DNA from: Cochliopodium minus
Lineage: Eukaryota > Discosea > Himatismenida > Cochliopodiidae
DNA length: 64,000 nt
Direction: 5' to 3'
Assembly: GCA_024220525.1 (NCBI GenBank)
Contig: JAMYWO010000159.1
Span: 23,084-87,083, forward strand
The position numbers and the translations under genes are program-made. The notes under the pieces are model-generated. The model was not told the DNA's origin, made no database searches, and saw only the letters and a list, made by a program, of their open reading frames with translations. Below, in pieces: positions 47,958-64,000 of the stretch. Every line of letters begins with the position of its first letter. Within the stretch, counting starts at the first letter, position 1.

Positions 47958-50900
47958 TCTCGAATTGTGATGAACTTCAAAACATTCAAACGAATAATGC
48001 AGAATTGATCTATAAGCTGACAAACGATATAGATTGTATTGATTCCCTTCATTTTCAGGTGATTGGAGATTCAGAAAATAAATTCACTTCGAAAATTGAA
48101 GGAAATGGTTTCATTATCAAAAATTTGAACATTTTCAATACACAAAATCTTTCGATCTTTGCCCATGGAGAAGATTGTTCAATTTCAAATTTAAAACTTC
48201 AAAATATCACTCTTTTTACCGAAGTGGCTTTGTTATATAGTGACTTATATAATCATCTCTATTCGGATTTTTTTCCTTTTTGATTGGAAATTCAAAGAAT
48301 TGTTCAATTGATTCAGTTGATGTGTTTGAATCCACTATGAATGTGAATTCAACATCTTATCGTGCAGGAGGATTAATTGGAACAAATGAAAAAGGGAAAA
48401 TAACAAATTCAAATTCATTCAACAATCAAATTATCATTTCTTCTGCTGCATCTCAAATTTCTCATTATGGAGGAATAAACGGATTCAACAATAAAGGATT
48501 AATATCCAATTGCAGCTCTCATCACAATCTAATTTCCCTTATTTTCATTCTCATAACTGATCCAATTGGAATACCAACCGATCTGGGTCCAATCATTGAT
48601 ACTGATGGAGGTCCAATTTTTGATGGAGGTACCATCATCGATGGAGGGCCAGTTGTTGATACTGATGGAGGTCCAATTTTTGATGGAGGTCCCATCATTG
48701 ATGGAGGGCCAGTTGTTAATACTGATGGAGGTCCTCTTATGATGGACAGAATTGAAGAGCGAAAGAGAGATAGACACAGTTTTACAAAAAGAGATATTAT
48801 TAGTTGTCAATTTGGTGGAGGAATTGTTGGATCAAATAATGGAGGAGAAATATCTAATTGTTCTTCTTTTCAAAATGATTTTTCTCCATCATTTCAAAGT
48901 GGAGGGATATGTGGAAGTAATTCCCAATTTGGAGCAATTTCAGATTCAATTTCATCTTTTAACAAACTTATTGTTGATGATGTTTCAGGAGGAATTTCAG
49001 CATACAACGACAATTCAATAATTTCTAATTGTTCTTCTTTCAACAATAACATTAATACTTCTTTTGGGGGCGGAATTGTTGGACAGAATCAAAATAATGC
49101 AATTATTAATATGAGTAATTCTCATTCTAACTCGATAGTTTCGTTTCATTATTTGGGTGGGGTAGCTGGTTTTAACGACAATTCAATTATTTTAAACTCA
49201 GTTTCCAAAAACAATTCCCTTAGTGTAATTAATTCTTATGAATCTAAAATGGGGGGAATAACTGGTTCAAATATAAATAATGCTCTCATCAAAAACTCCA
49301 CTTCTTTAAACAATAATATGACTTCAACTCTTCAAAGTTTCTCATTTGTAATCACATATTATTCAGGAGGAATAGGAGGATTGAATGATAAGTCCAACAT
49401 TTCAGATTGTATTTCAACTCACAATATCATCAAATCGAATTCTATATTTGTTGATTTATTTAATGACATGTTTTATTCTGGAGGAATTTGTGGAGCAAAT
49501 ATTAACAATGGTTTTATTATGAATCCAACTTCTTTCAACAATTCTATATCAATCACAGCTATCCCTGAATCTTATCTCTCAACCTGCTATGCTGGAGGGA
49601 TATGTGGTTATTATGAAAATAACGTTGCTGATGAAAATGATCTTTCTTCATTTAGTTTTATCTCGATTAATAATCAAATATCATGTTCTTCCTCTCAAAG
49701 TTCTTATTCAGGAGGTATTTTTGGAAAGAATACAAACAGCGGAAAAATTTACAATTTAAAATCTTTCAATAACACAATATTTTCTCTTTCAAATAATTCT
49801 GACTGTTTTTCAGGAGGGATTTCTGGTTACAATGAAAACACTATTCTCAACTCTGCTTCCCAAAATAATATCATTTCTTGTTTTTCTCAGTCACAATCAG
49901 GTTTTTCATATTCTGGAGGAATTTGTGGGTTTAATAATCAAGAAATTTTAGATTGTATTTCATTTGGAAACAAAGTTTCATCTTCAATTCCCAATTCAAA
50001 GAGTTTTTCGGGAGGAATTTGTGGGAAGAATGAAATTGAGAAAAATGTTGATTCAACAATCTCTCAAAATAATTTGATCACTTCTGTAAATTCAGGAGGA
50101 ATTTGTGGAATGAATGATGGAAACATTTCAAATTCAATTTCTTTTGGGAATGAGATTTTATCTGAATTTGAGTTTTCAGGATCTTTTCCAATTTATTCAG
50201 GAGGAATAACATCAATCAACAATGCTTTTATTTTGAATTGTTCTTCTTTCCAAAATTTGATCTCTTCTACTCTGAAAATAGGCTTTAATTTCCCTTATTC
50301 AGGAGGAATCACTTCATTGAATAGTGGTTCAATTTTGTTTTGCAAATCTTTTCAAAATCAAATTTCAGTTTATTCTGAAACTTTTTCATATGCAGGAGGA
50401 ATAAGTTCATTCAACAACTTTAATTCAACAGTTTTGAGTTGTGAATCTTTCAACAACACAATTTCATTTGCATATTTTGGAGGAGGAATTTCTGCAACCA
50501 ACTTGAATTCAATCATTTCAAAATGTGTTTCTTTTCAAAACAATTTTGAATCTTCAACATCAAGTTCAGTTTCTCATTTTGGAGGAATAACTTCAAAAAA
50601 TATAAACTCTTTCATTTCAGAATGCAGTTCATTTGAAAACAAGTTTTATTCAGGATTCAGTTTTGCAGGAGGAATAAGTTCATTGAATGAAAATGGGAAA
50701 ATATTGAATTGTTTTTCTCTTAAAAATTCATTTACTTCATTGAGTTCAACATCTGAATTATTTTGTGGAGGAATAGTTGGAATGAATTCAAAAAATTCAA
50801 TCATTCTTGAATGTTTTTCATTTGGAAATGAATTTACTTCAACATTTTCAAATTCATTTCTTTACTTTGGAGGAATAAGTGGAAAAAACATTGATAGATC

Positions 50901-51660
50901 ACTCATTTCATTTTGTAATTCTTCAAATTCAAATGTAACATTGGAATCATCTTCATATTTCGTTTATTTGGGAGGAATAAGTGCATTGAATGACAAAAAA
51001 AGTAATATTTCAAACTCAATCTCAAGTGAAAATGTTTTTGTTTCAAAAGTATCTTCTTTTTCAATTTTCATGGGAGGAATTGTTGCATACAATGGAGAAG
51101 GAATGATTGAAAATTGTCAAAATGAAAATGGATATTTCATTTCAAAATCAGAAAGTTCAAGTTTTCCAGTTTCATCATCGTTTTATTTGGGAGGAATAAA
51201 TGGATACAATAATTTGAATGGAATCATTTCAAATTGTGAAAGCAAAAACTTTTCGATTTCAACTTTTTATTCACTGATTTATGGAGGAGGTGTGAATGGA
51301 ATCAATTTTGGAAATATTTCAGATTGTTCTTCAACTTTGAATTTGATTTCTTGTTTGGTTCCATTTTCATTTTGTGGAGGTTTTGGAGGGAATAATCTTG
51401 GTGTTGTTACATTTTCAAAATCAAATTACAACAAGATTGAAGGAAAAGTGATTGGAGGAGTTTTGGGAAACAACAATGGATCTCTTTTGAGTTGTTCTTA
51501 TTTTTCGAATGTTTTAAACTCTTCATCTTCTTCATTTTTAACAAATCAAACACCTTTGAATGAAAGTATTGAATGTGTTGGTCAACAATTTGGAAATTTG
51601 GTTGATTGTATCTCTCAAAATCCTCCAAAAAAAGATAATAAAATGACTCCTCTCAGATAA
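47958..51660 (+). CDS. GLUG/beta-helix-type repeat surface protein, 5'-truncated, with frameshift
   Basis: Two collinear open frames (47959-48283 and 48280-51660) make about 1,230 residues. The first begins SNCDELQNIQTNNAELIYKL, then NDIDCIDSLHFQVIG and KIEGNGFIIKNLNI, the usual lead-in of GLUG-type repeat domains. The second contains about 30 repeats of roughly 33-40 residues with the core SGGICGxNxxxIxNCxSxxN, for example YSGGICGANINNGFIMN and YSGGITSLNSGSILFC. Such repeats fold as right-handed beta-helices in adhesins and extracellular proteins. The frames differ by one base in a run of T at 48275-48279, and no splice acceptor fits there. No signal peptide is present because sequence upstream of the N at 47957 is missing or misjoined. 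There is no C-terminal anchor; the end is KKDNKMTPLR. Confidence 0.75.
48588..48740 (+). repeat. 60-bp coding tandem repeat (Asp/Gly-rich)
   Basis: About two and a half near-identical 60-bp units encode DTDGGPIFDGGPIIDGGPVV, inserted between GLUG-like repeats. Units differ at only a few bases, suggesting recent expansion. Confidence 0.85.
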
Positions 51661-52053
51661 AAATGAATTGGTTATCAAAGAAGATGAAAATCTAACAAAA
51701 GAAATTCAAAGAAAAAAGAAAAAAGAAAATTATTTGGAACAAAAGAAAAATACAAAAGAAACTTTATTTCATTCTAATGCATATTCTTTTCTTCCTTCTT
51801 TCCTCCGCATTTGGTTTTTTTGTTTTGTTTTGTACATCTAATAAATCTTTTTAGAATTGTTTTATTCATTTTTGAATATTATTTTCAAACTTTTCAATTT
51901 TTAGTTTCATTTTAAATTTTAAAATATTTGGCTGTCTCGAAGAAAAACAAGATTTCTTTTCTTTCAAATTTGGTTATTATAAATTGAACAAGGTTTTTTT
52001 AATTTTTTTATTTAATTTATATTTATAATCAATATGTGTAAAGGAAAAATTTA
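51661..52053. other. intergenic stretch between convergent genes, containing a dispersed repeat
   Basis: About 390 bp between the GLUG-like gene (plus) and the collagen-like gene (minus). Positions 51752-51873 are the second copy of the repeat at 21195-21311. No ORF of note. Confidence 0.75.
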
Positions 52054-63114
<11,061 letters not shown>

Positions 63115-63660
63115 TTTTTTTTTTTTTTGTTTGAGTGAGAAATATTTTATTTTTTTGTCTTTTCGAAATTCAGTTGATATATAAATAAAATAAAAATTAT
63201 CCAATTGTTGAATTAAGGCAACAAAGAAATTATTCATTCGAATGATTCATCATAATGATTCAATGATATTGAATTTATTTGTTTAGTATAATGGAGATTC
63301 AATCAAAATCAACAAATAATATTTCTCTCCAATTCAAATGATTATTTCATTTGATTATTACATTATATACCATAATATCCTGTTTATATTTTCTTTGATG
63401 CGAAATCAATTTTTTATTTAAATATTTTCTCCTGGGGAAATCATGATATGGGTATGTGCTTTGAGAATGTTGATTTAATCAAAAATTTTAAAGTTTTTCA
63501 AAAAATCTTTAGTTATTGAGCAAATTAAGATTAATCTTGAATATTTTTTTGTTCGAACATTTTCTATCCAATTTGATCAAAAAAAATAGGAAACAAAAAT
63601 TAATATTAACAAGAAACTTTATAGAAGAACTTTAAAAGTCTCATTTCATACCTCTGTTCG
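63115..63660. other. upstream region of the collagen-like gene
   Basis: About 550 bp of A/T-rich sequence without a gene, beginning with an oligo(T)/oligo(A) run directly upstream of the collagen-like start. It should contain that promoter. It ends where the inverted copy of the SEC61A flank begins. Confidence 0.5.
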
Positions 63661-63672
63661 ACAGTAACTTTC

Positions 63673-64000
63673 ATAAAAGGAAACAAAAAGAATTACTATA
63701 TACAAGTCTCAAATCCAACCTTCAACTAATTTTGAATCTCACCAAGTTTTTTCTTTTTCATCAAAAGATTTTCAATCTCATCTACAAACAGTCAACAAAT
63801 CTTTGTCTCCATTCTAAACTCTTTTCTAAGTCTCTTTATGAGTTACAACTTTACACTTTTCTTTAATCACTTTTAAATGCTTTCCCAATCTTTTATAATT
63901 TAAATTTTATTTTTTAAAATTTTTTTTTTTTTAGTTTCCAAAAGATAATAAAGAAGCAGCATCGCTTTCTTTTGCAAAGATTTCATAATATTGATAAATA
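63673..64000 (-). repeat. inverted copy of the SEC61A 3' end and flank
   Basis: The reverse complement of this segment matches 33727-34111. It includes the last codons of SEC61A, the shared A-rich 3' flank and another relic of the mS23-like gene tail (63720-63895, plus strand). A 60-bp block present after SEC61A at about 33837-33890 is absent here. Confidence 0.92.
63931..64000 (-). CDS. second SEC61A copy, 3' end only (runs off the window)
   Basis: Twenty-two codons plus stop (TAA at 63931-63933), encoding the same C-terminal residues as the intact gene ([20 protein letters not shown], then N). The nucleotide sequence appears identical over this span, while the flanking 3' sequence has diverged. 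Whether the rest of the copy is intact lies outside the window. Confidence 0.85.
   Translation of the reverse strand, partial: IYQYYEIFAKESDAASLLSFGN

Overview
This is nuclear DNA of an AT-rich, intron-rich, single-celled eukaryote, most likely a free-living amoeboid protist. The evidence is spliceosomal GT-AG introns, a heterotrimeric G-protein alpha subunit, SEC61-alpha, an MRS2/CorA magnesium transporter, RRM/RING, vWA/U-box and Sel1-repeat proteins, asparagine runs, and a giant collagen-like secreted protein. TAA, TAG and TGA all serve as stops, so the standard code applies. The lineage (for example Amoebozoa or Heterolobosea) cannot be settled from the sequence alone. I joined exons by hand. 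For G-alpha, sirtuin, PPK1, SEC61-alpha, MRS2, TMEM14, both Sel1 genes and the UBA/vWA/U-box gene the exon lengths add up to whole reading frames.

Layout, left to right. 0-8.9 kb: 5'-partial unknown gene (+), divergent G-alpha (-), SIR2-type sirtuin (-), small ankyrin protein (+), and a GH18 chitinase/chitobiase-like gene (-) cut at a single-N gap at 7870. 8.9-14 kb: RRM proteins (one ending in an Asn-rich linker and RING finger) and a decayed stretch with a Sel1-family relic. 14-21 kb: a 13-exon polyphosphate kinase (PPK1) and a CLU-domain-like gene cut at an N at 21194. 21.3-31 kb: a 2,046-residue talin/vinculin-like helical-bundle protein and a UBA-vWA-U-box protein. 31-40 kb: TMEM14-like, SEC61-alpha, a very long mS23-like protein and MRS2. 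40.6-46.5 kb: two tandem Sel1-repeat paralogues with matching exon structure. 46.6-51.7 kb: an unknown intronless gene and a GLUG/beta-helix-like surface protein cut at an N at 47957. 52-63.1 kb: a single-exon collagen-like protein of 3,686 residues on the minus strand. The last 330 bases are an inverted copy of the SEC61-alpha 3' end and its flank.

Themes. Housekeeping genes (SEC61, MRS2, TMEM14, mS23-like) sit beside expanded, repeat-built families. Secretion (SEC61), a secreted glycosidase, a GLUG-type surface protein and a giant collagen suggest an organism with an elaborate extracellular coat or matrix, but that link is inference. The three single-N positions each coincide with a truncated gene, so local order across them should be treated as provisional.
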